A stretch of DNA of 64,000 nt from Typha latifolia. Taxonomy: Eukaryota > Streptophyta > Magnoliopsida > Poales > Typhaceae. The notes under the pieces were generated by a model. It searched no databases and was not told the DNA's origin. It was given only the letters and a program-made list of their open reading frames with translations. A program made the translations under genes and the position numbers. Each line of letters begins with the position of its first letter. The first letter of the stretch is position 1. Shown here piece after piece: positions 11,644 to 22,424 of the stretch. The stretch spans positions 2,294,001-2,358,000 of the forward strand of contig CM034113.1 of NCBI GenBank assembly GCA_019914945.1, read 5' to 3'.

Positions 11644-14545
11644 CGAGGCCGGCCTATCGTCGCCGCCGTCGTCCTTGGAAACCACCACCGCCACCTCCGC
11701 AAGCGCTGGTGAGCTATTTCTCGTTCTCTCTTTTCCCTCGTGCCACCGCCAGCCTATCGCCACCAGGGTAAGCCTCTCTCTTTCCCACTCTCTCTCTCCC
11801 CCCTCTCTCTCCCCCCCTCCTCTCTCTCTAGTTCCCTTTCTCTTGCCCTCGGGCTCAGATTCGCCAGAGCCGAGCCGCCGGCAAGAGGCCGGCCACTTGA
11901 TGGCCACTAGCGGCTGATGCCCTCCCCACCGGCCCGGGTCCACACTTCCCTGCCCTCCTCTTCCTTCTCTTCTTCTCTTCTCTTCTCTTCTCTTCTTCTC
12001 TTCTCTTCTCTTCTCTTCTTCTTCTTCTTCTTTCTTCTTTCTTCTTCCTTTCTTCTTCTTCTTCCTTAGCTGCTTCTTCTCTTCTTTTTCCTACAACAGT
12101 ACTAGGCTCGGCCTAGCACTGTAGTAGGCCAGTGCTGGACGAAGCCCATCATCCTTATTTTTATTTATTTATTTAAGTATTTTTTTCTTAATTAATGCAA
12201 ATATATTATTTAGACATTAATTATTTTAATAATAATATATATTCTTTAATAAGATTAGTATTAATTATAATTTGTCTAATCAATGATTAATTAGGTATAA
12301 ATATAGGTAATACTCATATTTATTTATTTATTTATATCTCTATTAGATTAATATATATATATATATTTGTAAATTATAATTATCAAATTTATATTCTAAT
12401 ATTCTTATGAGATACATTTTAAATAATTCTAATAATTTATTATATATTATTATTTTATAACAAATAAAATAATAGGCTTAAGTATTTATTTATTATTTTA
12501 TAAAGTAATGACTACATAGTCCCAAATTAATCAAGATATAATTTAATTATAATTAGGTTCTTATCTATACTTATATTTTTATTTATAATTAAAAATCTAG
12601 CTAGCTATAAAGATAAGTAGAAATTCTAAAATTTAATAAATCATCATATTTTACATGAACGGATTTTAATTAGATGAACGACTAACTTCTTGCTACTTAA
12701 ATATTTTCAGATCCCAAACCCCCATATTTGAGACTCTGTGGACCTTGCTAGCGATGAGTGTCACTCGATTAATTGGCGAATGTAAGGGATACATGGTTTG
12801 CGTCTTCTAATCAGGGTAAGTAGTCTTATCCGCTAGACACCTTTATCAAATTAGATTATATTTTATATTATGTACATGCATGTTTTAGCCTCCAGCATGA
12901 TTATATGATTTTATCTAGAGATGATTACAGTTGAGCATATTTTTATCATGCATAGAATTAGGCTGATCTTGGATATGAGTATGATGATGATAAATAAAGA
13001 TGATTAGAGATGATTATACTGTTATGACTTTGTGTCGAAGTGATTTCTAGTATGAGTGTGTATCTGATAGACTAGCAGGAGTATGTATGTGTTAGATACA
13101 TGGTTGGAGTCTACATTGCATTATTTTTCTCTTAATTTATGTTCCACCTAAATTCCTATTATGCATTGACTCGTTATTGTACTGGATATATGCATATGAT
13201 CTGGCATTTAGAAGGAAAGCATGACATGTGATTGATAGGATAGTTGATAGAAAGCATGAGGATACCCGACTAGTCGCTAGGGTTAGGGGTGCCTAGAGTG
13301 ATGAGTATGGTCGTTGATATGCGATATCTCGTGGCCCATGTCCGAGATCAGTTGAGTCTATGCGCACAGACAATCGGACACATGCCTTTTGGTAGGGCAT
13401 ATGTGGCGAGTTATCTTCACAAGGTTTCTATCAACTATGTGGGTGCCCGGTTTGGATGGATGTTGATACCCTAGCGGGTGGCGGGGTATGATTATATTTG
13501 AGATACTCTTGCGGGTCACGGAATATACTCTGAACCTTCGGACATGATGTTGAGACCGGGTACCAGGTGATGACTGTGCACAATAGTCTAGTATGATGAT
13601 ATTATACCGAGATGTCAGTAATGATTGTGATGTTGAGAAATGCATATGATTTCATTATCATTTGGTTACCTGATTATCTGGTGATCAATATGCATTATAT
13701 ATGGTTGCATTTGATATCATAGCATGGTCATAGTCAGCATACATCATGTGTCATATTTGAGAGAGAGTTGTGATGATAGTATAACATGAAAATCTGTTTA
13801 CTCATTGTCGAGGATTATATGATTTTATCAATTATGATATATTATCTACTTTTCATTTATATATTATTGAGGATACATTCATATACTCATTCATGACATG
13901 ATACTCTTACTAATTCATATTATCCAGTACATGATTTACTCTCTGTTTGGCATCACTCATTCGGGGTAAGGTCTATTCATTAAGCCTTTTGCTCATGACT
14001 CTCTTTATTTTTTTTCTTTTTAACCCTCACAGATATTATGGTACGTGATACCGCCTTGAGATACCCTGATGAGATATTTTAGATCAACGATGAGGTAAGC
14101 TATAGATGCGAGATGGTATAGATGATAGTTTCTATAGAAATTGAGTTGTACTAGTATTTGATATTTGTACTTTTTTGTATTAAACAATAATTTATATGAT
14201 ATAGGTCAAATCATGGCGTACTTTTGTATTAGTTATTTTAGTTGTAACTTGATGGTTTGTTGTGGCCTGTGTGGGTCCTGCCAGATTATATAGTGCTTTA
14301 ATATATATTATTGTGGACTGAGATATTCATATGTTAACATATTTATTTGGTTAATAGTATGTTTTATCTAGTGATGGATTATGTGAACATGGATAGGTTA
14401 GCAGGTTTTATTTAATGATGTCATGATTATATGTGCACAGAAGAGTATCTGTGCGTGACGGACCCCGCCCGACTTGTCGCGTGCGCCGCGCGTGCCGTGT
14501 AGGCGCGTGGGCGTGCACGTGCCCATGCCGGGCGGGGGCGTTACA
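11569..14545 (+). repeat. Right LTR of the 7.24-14.55 kb element (5' end shortened)
   Basis: Matches the left LTR but lacks roughly the first 120 bp of GC-rich sequence. It starts at a degenerate TTACAACCC and goes almost directly into (CT)n at about 11590-11642. It ends GGGGGCGTTACA followed by CATAT. The conserved 1.2-kb block and the CpG-rich end (about 14440-14545) are intact. Confidence 0.7.
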
Positions 14546-14838
14546 CATATACAAATTACTCAATTTATTTCAAATTTAAAGCAATAAGATAAATCTAACT
14601 AACTAACTCAATTTGACTTGTCTTGACTCGACTAACCTAACCTACTTGGTCAGATCATAATATAGTTATTATAGAAACTACAAACGAAGGTATGTAGTTT
14701 GTTAAATTATCTAAACTTTAGAGTTTGATTAGTTTTTTAAGATAGTTTTAGGAATGTTTGACGAGTTTTATGCAAAGTATAGCGATATTGTGAACTTGAG
14801 TTTTAACCTTTGACAGCGGGCCTCTAGAAGCTGAATTG

Positions 14839-15410
14839 TGTTACGATCTGACAATCTGAGTTAAGTTGAGTCAAGTCAAGTCGAGTCAAGTTAGTTAATT
14901 AGCTTTATCATATTATTTTAAATTTTCAATAAGTTAGATAATCCGCATGTGGATCTGATACGCTAGAGATTTTTACTCCTATAAATAGGAGTGGACATGT
15001 ATTGATAATTATTATGGAATGAATCTGAGTTTAACCAAGTCAATATTTTCGTCCTTATCTTTTATCGTAACCGTAAAATCGTATTTAACTTTCTGGGAGT
15101 ATATCGTAACCGTATAAGTATTCCGATCTTCCAAACCCTAGCCATCTTCCTTCACCAGTAGCCACCCTACCTTACGGCCATCCACCACCACTCTTGGTCA
15201 TCCGCCACCCTCCGACGACCGCCACAACGTCGATTAATTACCGTTCTGCCTTATTTGACCTTGTTTTACTATTTTATTAATATCTTTTCATCTAGATGTC
15301 AAATTCTCATAAAACTAGATTCATTAGGACCCTAACTTTTGAGGGTACTCTATATAAATATTTATAATTTTCTTATATCCAAATCGGACCAAATCTAGTT
15401 TATAACAAAT
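14839..15410 (+). mobile_element. Solo or partial LTR (same family as 40337-41151)
   Basis: Starts TGTTACGATCTGAC and ends near TTTATAACA. It contains a TATA-like CTATAAATAGG (about 14977) and then the CTTCCAAACCCTAG...CCACCCTACC...GGCCATCC run also seen at 40855-40930. The orientation is plus. No flanking gag or pol was found. The duplicated block of copy B starts about 80 bp to its right. Confidence 0.5.
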
Positions 15411-15487
15411 TGTTACATAAATTTTTCAATCACTTTTTGAAAGATTTCAACTAAAGATAACGTCAAGCAAAGAAAGCAAATATGTCA

Positions 15488-16452
15488 TCACCAATTCCGT
15501 AGTCATCTCCTCTTTCTTAACTGTATCTACCTCCTCTATATTGATCTTTCAATGAACATCCGACTTAAAAATGAATATTGCTCTGACTGGTAAGTCATCT
15601 CCATAATATTTAATGTAATTTTTATTTAATATATTTTATGTTTGATGTATTTCATGTTTGTTGTATTTCATATCTAATGGATTTTAATTTTCAATATTTA
15701 ATATTTACATTAGGAAATAATTTTAAGTAATTATATTTTAGGACACATTAATTTTAAATAATAATAAAAATATTTATTTTATAAATAATAAAATATTACA
15801 CTCATTTTGATAAATAATAAAAAATTTAAGATTTAAATTAACTAAAAAATAATTTAATATTAGACTCATTTTAAAGGTCTCAATGAGACTTTTCTAACGG
15901 TACTATTTTTATTAAAAACTGATTAGTAAAACTAATTATATACTTAGTTTGACTAACTAAATTATTTAATAAAAGATACATATATAATTAAAATTATTGA
16001 ATGCAATACTTACTGGACAAATTTGTAATTTTGGTGGAGCTCCAAATTTGGAGCTAGTAATAGAGCCCGGTTGGAGGGAGCACCGGGCTCCAAACAAGTT
16101 TGGAGCCCGGTTGGAGTTGCTCTAAGAAAAAGAAATTGAAAAGAGAAGATCTCAAATGACTCCTTCACTACAGCAAAAGTGACGAAATCAAAGTTCAAAC
16201 AGCTAGAAAGAATCAAATGTTATGAATGTCAATAATTTGTGTAAGGTTTATTTGTACTTATGTAATTGACAAATTATATTTTAAAATATAATTTATATAT
16301 ATGTAATGTGTCTAGATTTTATGTATGAGCATATGCACAAGATATGAGATATTTGATGAAGAATATTAAAGTGGAAGATTAATTTTGAAGTCAAAGTATT
16401 CAAAGCGATTTTAAAATTATTATGGAAGTGATTAAACGGTGCCATGATGGTT
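15488..16452. repeat. Upstream duplicated block, copy B
   Basis: Second copy of 41-1013, same orientation, including the palindromic and TTTGGAGCC segments. It ends at about 16452, where LTR-derived DNA begins. In copy A the gene follows about 4 kb later, so that spacer and the gene's 5' half are missing here. Confidence 0.8.
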
Positions 16453-16454
16453 GA

Positions 16455-17020
16455 AGAAGTATGAAATTTTATCGAAAAGCACAGGAATAGACACTCTGCA
16501 TTCAACCGTCTAGTCTGTTGTTTGAACAGGACATTCGAACACACTCCAGCCACATTTGAACGCACCCTACAACACATTTGAATGCAAAATTTGGCGTTCA
16601 TACATACATAAAATGTGTTTTAGTCGTTTGAATGCACTCAAGCCGCGTTCGAACGCACCAATGTAATATGCAAGTTTTTGGACTTTCAAGAGTTTTATTT
16701 TGACTTGGATTTGGTCTTATCATGTTAACATATATAAAGATTGTGATGCCCTAACCCTATAGAGGTGGGGGATTGCTTTTGAAAAGGATTTTTTAGAGCT
16801 ACAACGTTCTTCCACCAACAAGGTCCGTCTCTTCTACAACACACAAAACTTTCGTCTTAAGGGTCATCTAGTCGAAGGATCAATCTCTAGTATTACTGAG
16901 ATTTGAGACCAATCACGGGAAACGATGAATTACAGGTTTTAACGAGCAAGACTAAGAAAAATAAAGTCGTGAGGATCGATTGGTTATTTTGTAAGTCAGT
17001 CTTATAACTTCTATAAGCTT
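16455..17020 (+). mobile_element. Sirevirus-like LTR fragment fused to DIR1-like copy B
   Basis: On the plus strand this matches the reverse complement of the LTR at 55.05-56.1 kb. Shared blocks are TTCGAACGC-type palindromes (16530-16650), TTTTTGGACTTTCAAGAG, GACTTGGATTTGG, a TATATAAAG TATA box at 16731-16739 and GTGATGCCCTAACCCTA. It ends directly at the DIR1-like fragment (17022), so a plus-oriented retroelement promoter sits about 290 bp upstream of the truncated gene. Confidence 0.7.
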
Positions 17021-17021
17021 A

Positions 17022-17174
17022 ACGAAGCAATGTTGTAGTGACCTAGCTACCACCGACCTCCCTTGCCTCTGCACGTATAAGAATTCTTTTCTTTTTCGGG
17101 TGTTAGGCATCGACTCGAACCTTGCCATGCAGCTGCCGGCCAAGTGCAACCTCAAGCTACCAGCTCATTGCTAA
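17022..17174 (+). pseudogene. DIR1-like lipid-transfer gene, copy B (3' half only)
   Basis: Encodes residues equivalent to 56-105 of copy A in an undisturbed frame ending TGC TAA. It retains the CC pair, the CXC pair and the last two cysteines. The signal peptide, first two cysteines, start codon and promoter are absent, replaced by the LTR fragment that ends at 17020. It differs from copy A by only a few substitutions, one making CTGCCG-GCC where A has CTGCCG-CCC. The break is therefore recent relative to the duplication. An in-frame stop lies in the LTR just upstream, so no fusion protein starting in the LTR is predicted. The product could not fold as a lipid-transfer protein. Confidence 0.9.
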
Positions 17175-17660
17175 TTGGGCCGTGTGGGCTTGGGCTTGGG
17201 CTGTGAGATATAATTGTGTATCTCTTTAAGTTATCTTATATGATTTCTAATGGCTGAATAATATATATTATGGTTTCATTTCAATGTAAAGGTCTTTTCA
17301 TGCATGTTATAAAAATTAAAGAGAAGATCTAATATCAAGCCCTTATCATCTTTTCTCTCCTCAATCTTTTGTTAGTTACTAATACCCCTTTTCTAATGAA
17401 CATAAATAGGAGAAAATAACTCTAATAAGCAAGTAATCAAACCAAGATAAAGATATATATTTAAAACCCCACAAACTGAAGGGAAGGAAAATTATCATAA
17501 CTTCAACAAAGCAGCTTATTATATTTGAATATTACATCAAACCAACATGGACTCATTATTCACTCCATATGTTAAGACACATCCAGAGCCAATTAATAGT
17601 AATAATATTTCTCAATATATACTTAATTACTAATATAAATACTATGAACCAATGAAAAGA
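17175..17660. repeat. Copy B downstream flank with Hev b 5-like 3' remnant
   Basis: The first 290 bp repeat the copy A 3' flank. From about 17385 to 17660 the sequence also matches 22560-22800, the 3' flank of the Hev b 5-like gene: CTAATGAACATAAATAGGAG, AAAACCCCACAAA, CATCAAC/TTCAACAAAG, ATTACATCAAAC. The Hev b 5-like coding region that should follow is missing. This shows the ancestral unit held two convergent genes. Confidence 0.7.
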
Positions 17661-17664
17661 TACC

Positions 17665-18825
17665 CCCACAAATTAATATTTAAATCAATCCATGAATCAA
17701 ATTTGGTAAAATTTTAACATCCTCCTAGTTGGGTGATAGTAATTATAGTTAAGAAAATAATAATAATTATAGTACTAGTACTACTACTACAATTATATCT
17801 TAGATGCATGGATTTCGATATTGGTTTTATTTATTTGAGTTCAAATTCTAAATTTCATTCAAATAACTTCGGTGTTACAGCAAAAACTAAAAGGTGAATC
17901 AGTCCATTCTTTGGTCATTCATTTTTGAATTACTAACTTTAGGATTTTTTTAGGATTAAATCTATAATGCATGGGTCGGTTGATAATTAATGATAAGATA
18001 GGGTATGAATTATAATAGAAAATAAGGCAGAATAATTTTTATCAATTTCTTTATAAATTTGGATGCTTCTATGAACTTTGGTTTTTCTATTTATTTATTT
18101 TTATTTGCTTCTATTAGTAGGGTTGGTTTTTCTTTTAATCTGTAGTTATGATGATTTTGACCACCTTGTCCATAATCTGATACATAGTCTAAGAAATACT
18201 TTTTTTTAAAAATCCATAAATATATACTTTGATGCTCCTATGAACTTGGTTTTTCTATTTTATTCTTTTTATATGCTACTATTATATGTCACTTCGTTAC
18301 GAAATAAGAAAAAAAAATTGAGTTTAAAATAAAATCAAGACTAATTTTGAGATAAAGAAAACTTTTACCCAATTTTTTGTTGGGTTTGGTTGAAGAAAAA
18401 AAGATGAATATTAGAATAAAAATATAGAATAAGATGATGTTTGATTGAGATAGGGGTATAAATGATCAAATTCATCTTATTGAACTTTTTTTTCTAGTTT
18501 AATATAAAAGATATTTCTTCTTTCTATTTCTTTTGGAGAAAGATAGAAACAAAGTTTAAAATGATATAAAAATTATACTTATATTATTATTATTATCATA
18601 TTATAACTATTTTTAGACATTTTTGTCAAAAAATAATTTAACTTAAATCGCGGTATATTACAATAATTACATTACAATCATATTACAATAGGTCATTTAT
18701 ATTTAGAATCACTTAGTGGAATATTTCAAAATTTTATCCAAGCTAAAGGTTGAGATAGAGATATCTGGATAAATATTATTACTTCTATTTTTTTTTATTT
18801 TACTTGCTTCTATCATATTTGTCCT
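17665..18825. other. AT-rich intergenic DNA
   Basis: No open frame of note and no recognisable element. There are several homopolymer A/T runs and one AATAA-rich stretch. Confidence 0.5.
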
Positions 18826-18828
18826 ATA

Positions 18829-19310
18829 GGATTTATCCCAAATAATTCTTTATTCCACTCTATCAAATGGGCCACAAATCCAAATTACAATCACCAAATC
18901 CCAAATCAATCACTATTTTTTATTTTTTTATTTTTTTTATCATTCATGAGCCCGAAAGCTAATTATGTTAGATAAAGGGTCAACCCTCCTTAGATACGGA
19001 GGTATGTGTGTCGCCGAATAATTGCTCTGAATCAAACGCAGCTGAGACTTGCTCCAAGCCGTCGCACTGCCGAGCTGCTCCTCCAAGCCAACCGTACTAT
19101 GAGCCATTAATCGATTCTAGCCGTTGAGCTAAGCCACCAAACTACCAAATAATTTTTTCCATAATATTACTTAGGTAATAGGGTCGGAGTAGAACCGATA
19201 ATCTCTTAGTTCTATTTATCCCAAATAATTCTTTATTCCACTCTACCAAATGGGCAACAAGATCCAAAGTACAATCACTAAATCCCAGATCCCAAATCCC
19301 AAATCCATCG
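18829..19310 (-). mobile_element. Possible SINE-like insertion between 80-bp direct repeats
   Basis: Two direct copies of ATTTATCCCAAATAATTC and the roughly 70 bp after it (18829-18910 and 19207-19300) flank about 300 bp of unrelated DNA. Read on the minus strand, the insert contains TAGCTCAACGG, a match to a Pol III A box (near 19120-19135), and ends in an A-rich run (AAAAAAAATAAAAAAATAAA) at its left side. That is the layout of a tRNA-derived SINE. Against this, I see no good B box downstream, and the repeats are too long for an ordinary SINE target duplication. Confidence 0.35.
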
Positions 19311-19575
19311 CTAATTTATCCACCTCCTACCCGTGACTTCCCCCCACCTAAAACCCACTAAATCATCTGCAACCACCAACTGCAGAAGTTTAATGCAATC
19401 AGGGTAATTGACAGCCTTTGATTAGCTTTCAAACTCGTAAGCACCCAAAATGCACGAAATTCCTACAGTGAAGAGTTGCAGATGATCACAGAATGCAGCC
19501 AACTCAAGTTCACGGGCATGCACCCAATTCATTGTTTGATCCAATTTTGGACCCCTCTAAAGAGAAACTCTTGTC

Positions 19576-19585
19576 TTTATATATT
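19576..19585 (+). promoter_or_regulatory. TATA box of DIR1-like gene C
   Basis: TTTATATATT lies 75-85 bp upstream of the ATG at 19660, in sequence shared with copy A. The 200 bp before it align with the relic promoter at 22100-22340, but this TATA segment is missing there. Confidence 0.6.
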
Positions 19586-19659
19586 ACTGCATTCCCATAG
19601 TTTTGATTCATAGCATCACCGATTCATATTACGTGAGATAAGAATCCAATTTGATCACA

Positions 19660-19974
19660 ATGGGCGTTCTCCGGCCGGCCGTCGTGGTGCTGATATTGGT
19701 GGCCATCATGGGGGATCATGCGGTGACTGTATCGAAGGCCGATGAAGTAATATGTAACATGACACAGCAAGGTATAGACGCCTGCAAACCGTCGGTCAGC
19801 GGCTCCGACCCAACACCGCCATCGAAGAAGTGTTGTAGTGCCCTAGCTGCCGCCGACCTCCCGTGCCTATGCTCGTATCGGAATTCATACCTTTTGCCGG
19901 CGTATGGCATTGACCCGGACCTAGCCCTGCAATTGCCGGCCAAATGCCACCTCGCCCTGCCAGCCGAATGCTAA
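19660..19974 (+). CDS. DIR1-like secreted lipid-transfer protein, copy C
   Basis: A single-exon protein of 104 residues, paralogue of copy A. A hydrophobic signal peptide spans about residues 6-23, and the mature domain starts near 29. Cysteines lie at 32, 42, 58, 59, 69, 71, 96 and 104 with the same C-X9-C-X15-CC-X9-CXC-X24-C-X7-C spacing as copy A, and a PTPP element precedes the CC pair. The start is the ATG at 19660, aligned with copy A's ATG; the in-frame TTG nine bases upstream is not a start. The third codon positions are clearly richer in G/C than in copy A. The expected role is apoplastic lipid binding or defence signalling as in the DIR1 group, inferred from family. It has its own TATA box and AATAAA signal and looks functional. 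Confidence 0.9.
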   Translation: MGVLRPAVVVLILVAIMGDHAVTVSKADEVICNMTQQGIDACKPSVSGSDPTPPSKKCCSALAAADLPCLCSYRNSYLLPAYGIDPDLALQLPAKCHLALPAEC

Positions 19975-20116
19975 CCTACAGAAGGTTGTGGGCTTGCTGA
20001 ATAATTTGAAGTACTTATCTTGTGATATCTATATATAATTGTATATCTTTTTATGTTGTCTCATGTGAAGGTATTTGTCACGTTAATTACAAAGTGCATA
20101 CTATGATGGATGGATG

Positions 20117-20122
20117 AATAAA
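20117..20122 (+). terminator. AATAAA polyadenylation signal of copy C
   Basis: AATAAA 143 bp after the stop codon, followed by GAGAAGATCT, the block that marks the 3' flank in all copies of the array. Confidence 0.55.
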
Positions 20123-20144
20123 GAGAAGATCTCATGTCAAGACT

Positions 20145-20490
20145 AGCTCACAACTATAGAGATGTGAAGACTAGTTCGTTTTATTTAGATCAAATTGTAT
20201 CTTAGCTTATATGCTTTCTGTTGCAACAAACTGTATATGGTCTTTCTATATATGAATACCAACATCTACCTACAAAGTAAGGTGGTTTGTGAAACATTTT
20301 CATGGTATCAAGATCACTTTTTGAGTTAAACTCTCTCGATCCATGGCATCTGAGACTAATCCCTCTCCTTCCCATCTCCTTCTTCCCTCTCCTTCAGCAC
20401 CATGGTTTACATGGTGACCATCAAGCTATCATCCTTCAGCTCCATGCTGTGGCAAAGTCGAATCATGAAAAAAAGAAGAGGGGTTAGACC
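20145..20490 (+). mobile_element. Ty1/copia LTR end with gag start, truncated
   Basis: The copy C flank homology stops at about 20145. An LTR-like 3' end reading ...CATTTTCA follows, then TGGTATCAAGATC (20303-20315), a good initiator-Met-type primer site. An ATG at 20343 opens MASETNPSPS, typical of the N-terminus of plant copia gag proteins, but a TGA stops it after about 25 codons. The left LTR boundary is not defined, and nothing of pol is present. Confidence 0.6.
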
Positions 20491-22099
20491 AGTAAATTTA
20501 AACTCTCTTACTGCTTCACCAGGCTCAGCACTCCAATCAACAACTCTATTACCTTAAAGTGACTCAGTCCAAATCAAGCCCATGTACAGCATATAGACTA
20601 CTAAATTTTGAAGTGTAATAATAGACCCATAAATTGTAAACTGTACTAAATGTTTAGTAGGGCTAGTTTGGTCAAAAACTTGAGTTTGATTTCCTTATAA
20701 TGAGTAAAATTTGGGAAATTTTTTTTTAATATACACTGTTTGATTTTTCAAATTAACAATTCATTGTTGAGGATTTTATAATCCAACTCCTCTTTTTCAC
20801 CTGTAATTTTTATATAATATTGTGAATTAAATAAGCTTAATCATTTTCAAATGAAAGAGTATTAACTAGGAAATATCATGCCTTCCAAAACTCCTTAAAC
20901 TCTTTATTTTTAAATGGAGAGTTGTATTAAGCTTTAACCCCTCACTCGGATGCCGGAGTCCAAAGAAAGAATTGTACTCACTCAGATCAAAGGTAGATTT
21001 GGTCACCTGGCCCAGTAAAGATAAGTTTTGGTCCAAGAGTGCCCTAGCTAGCCAGCCAGCTGCTCAATAAACATTCATGAATCCTCTCAGTAGGCAAATA
21101 CACTCCTCAACTAGGTTCCTAAATTTTCAAGGGCAAGATTCCTCCTCCGGAAGGATAGTCGCCAACACCAGGGATCAAGTCTATTTCAAGGATGATATTT
21201 GTTCTCAACTCTATGGCTCGGAGATCCATTTGTTCTCAACTCTATGGCTCGGAGATCCATTCTGATAGCCCAAACTTTTACTAGGATGGCGGATTCTTTT
21301 GGGCAAGGTTCCCAAGCTGTCCATATTATTAGGGGGGGGGGGGTTTATTAGCATATAAAACTGAGTGCATATATTTTCTATAGTCGATGCACATTTTGTT
21401 ATATTAGAATACACATAATTTATATTTATAATGCACATTAGAATTTATTATTATAAATTGAAAAAATAAATGCAATTAAATTACAAATGACCACGCATGC
21501 ACTGCCTTTGATATACCTCGACCAAAACTGTCCCTTTGTATTAATTTCGGTCCCGCCTGTATTCAGTGCCACCTACTTGGCTTGCTTCCTTATATTGCCC
21601 TCCAGTAGATATGTTTGCGACCTCGACTTATTCACTAGTCAGCTGTTAGGCCCCTAACACAATTGTCCTCAGGCTCATCGAGGTCAAAGCCTTCCTATTT
21701 TGCTGCTTCCACACTTGGCATAGAGTTGCAGTGATACACCCCCTCAACGCACTGCATGGCTCCCTTTCCATGCCATGCAAAAGAAAAGTAGTCTCAATTC
21801 ACCACAAGCTCGGGCATGTGCAAACTCTCACATAGGCACTGCTAAACATCTATGTTGAATCCGTACTATAAAATAAGTGGGCACAGTTCTCATCGAAGAG
21901 GCCACACAGCGTGCAAACTCTCCTCTAACCCTGTTCGCTTCGCTAGGAGATAAGAAGATTTCAAAACTCTTTACCTTTTTTTTTTTTAAAATTTAATTTA
22001 ACGAGTTGAAATCAGCTTAGAGAGTATAAGAAGTGGTCAGACTAGGTCTCCCTGTCACGACGGAGAATGGCCTCAAACTCCTCCGGAAAACTCCTTACC
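20491..22099. other. Intergenic sequence between array units
   Basis: No gene recognised. It includes a 12-13 base G run at about 21331 and the 31-bp tandem repeat listed separately. A GC-richer stretch at 21540-21950 has no supportable frame. Confidence 0.5.
21200..21261. repeat. Perfect 31-bp tandem duplication
   Basis: TGTTCTCAACTCTATGGCTC plus the next 11 bases occurs twice back to back with no mismatch, so it is a very recent duplication, or an assembly or replication slip. Confidence 0.9.
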
Positions 22100-22424
22100 T
22101 CATCCATCTCTTGCCAGCGACTCCCCCACCCAAAACCGACCAAATCATCTGCAACAACCAAATGCAGAAATTTAATGCAGTTAGAGTACTTGACAGTCTT
22201 TGATTGGTTATCAAACACCTAAGCACCCAAATGCAGGAAATCCCAGCAGTTATAGATGCAGATGATCACACAATGCAGCCAACTAAAGTTCACTGGCAAT
22301 GGCATGCACCCAATTCATCGTTTGCACTTTCCCCTCTTGATTCATAGCCTTCATCTATTCATAGATTCGAAATAAGGGTCCAATTTGATAACATTGGAGA
22401 CCCTCCGGCTCGATTGAGAAGATC
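22100..22424 (+). pseudogene. DIR1-like copy D: promoter and leader relic, coding region deleted
   Basis: About 22100-22420 aligns with 19330-19690: ATGCAGAAATTTAATGCAG, TGACAGTCTTTGATTGG, GCAGATGATCACACAATGC, CATGCACCCAATTCAT, GATTCATAG and GTCCAATTTGATAACA. The segment holding the TATA box in copy C is missing. The start codon context reads ATTGGAG where copy A has ATGGAG. Eight or so codons later the sequence jumps to GAGAAGATCTAATGTTAATG, which belongs to the 3' flank. So the TATA box, the start codon and essentially the whole coding sequence are gone. Confidence 0.8.

Larger units (their letters stand above)
7244..14545 (+). mobile_element. Non-coding LTR element with 3-kb LTRs (LARD-like)
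   Basis: A 7.3-kb element bounded by TGTAAC and GTTACA and flanked by CATAT duplications. It consists of two direct repeats of about 3 kb (7244-10259 and about 11569-14545) around a 1.3-kb internal segment. No protease, reverse transcriptase, integrase or gag domain is recognisable. Its frames are low-complexity translations of CT tracts or short and random. I see no convincing tRNA primer site after 10259. The size plan fits a large retrotransposon derivative mobilised in trans. The TGTAAC/GTTACA ends resemble those of Tekay/Del-type Ty3/gypsy LTRs, which is an inference about the parent. Related single copies lie at 33798, 41384 and 44272. Confidence 0.75.

Noticed and set aside
19090..19215. 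A tRNA gene on the minus strand
   Set aside because: An A-box-like sequence is present but there is no B box at normal spacing and no acceptor stem. Kept only as a possible SINE.
19651..19659. Longer start (TTG) for DIR1-like copy C
   Set aside because: Not an ATG. The ATG at 19660 aligns with the start of copy A.
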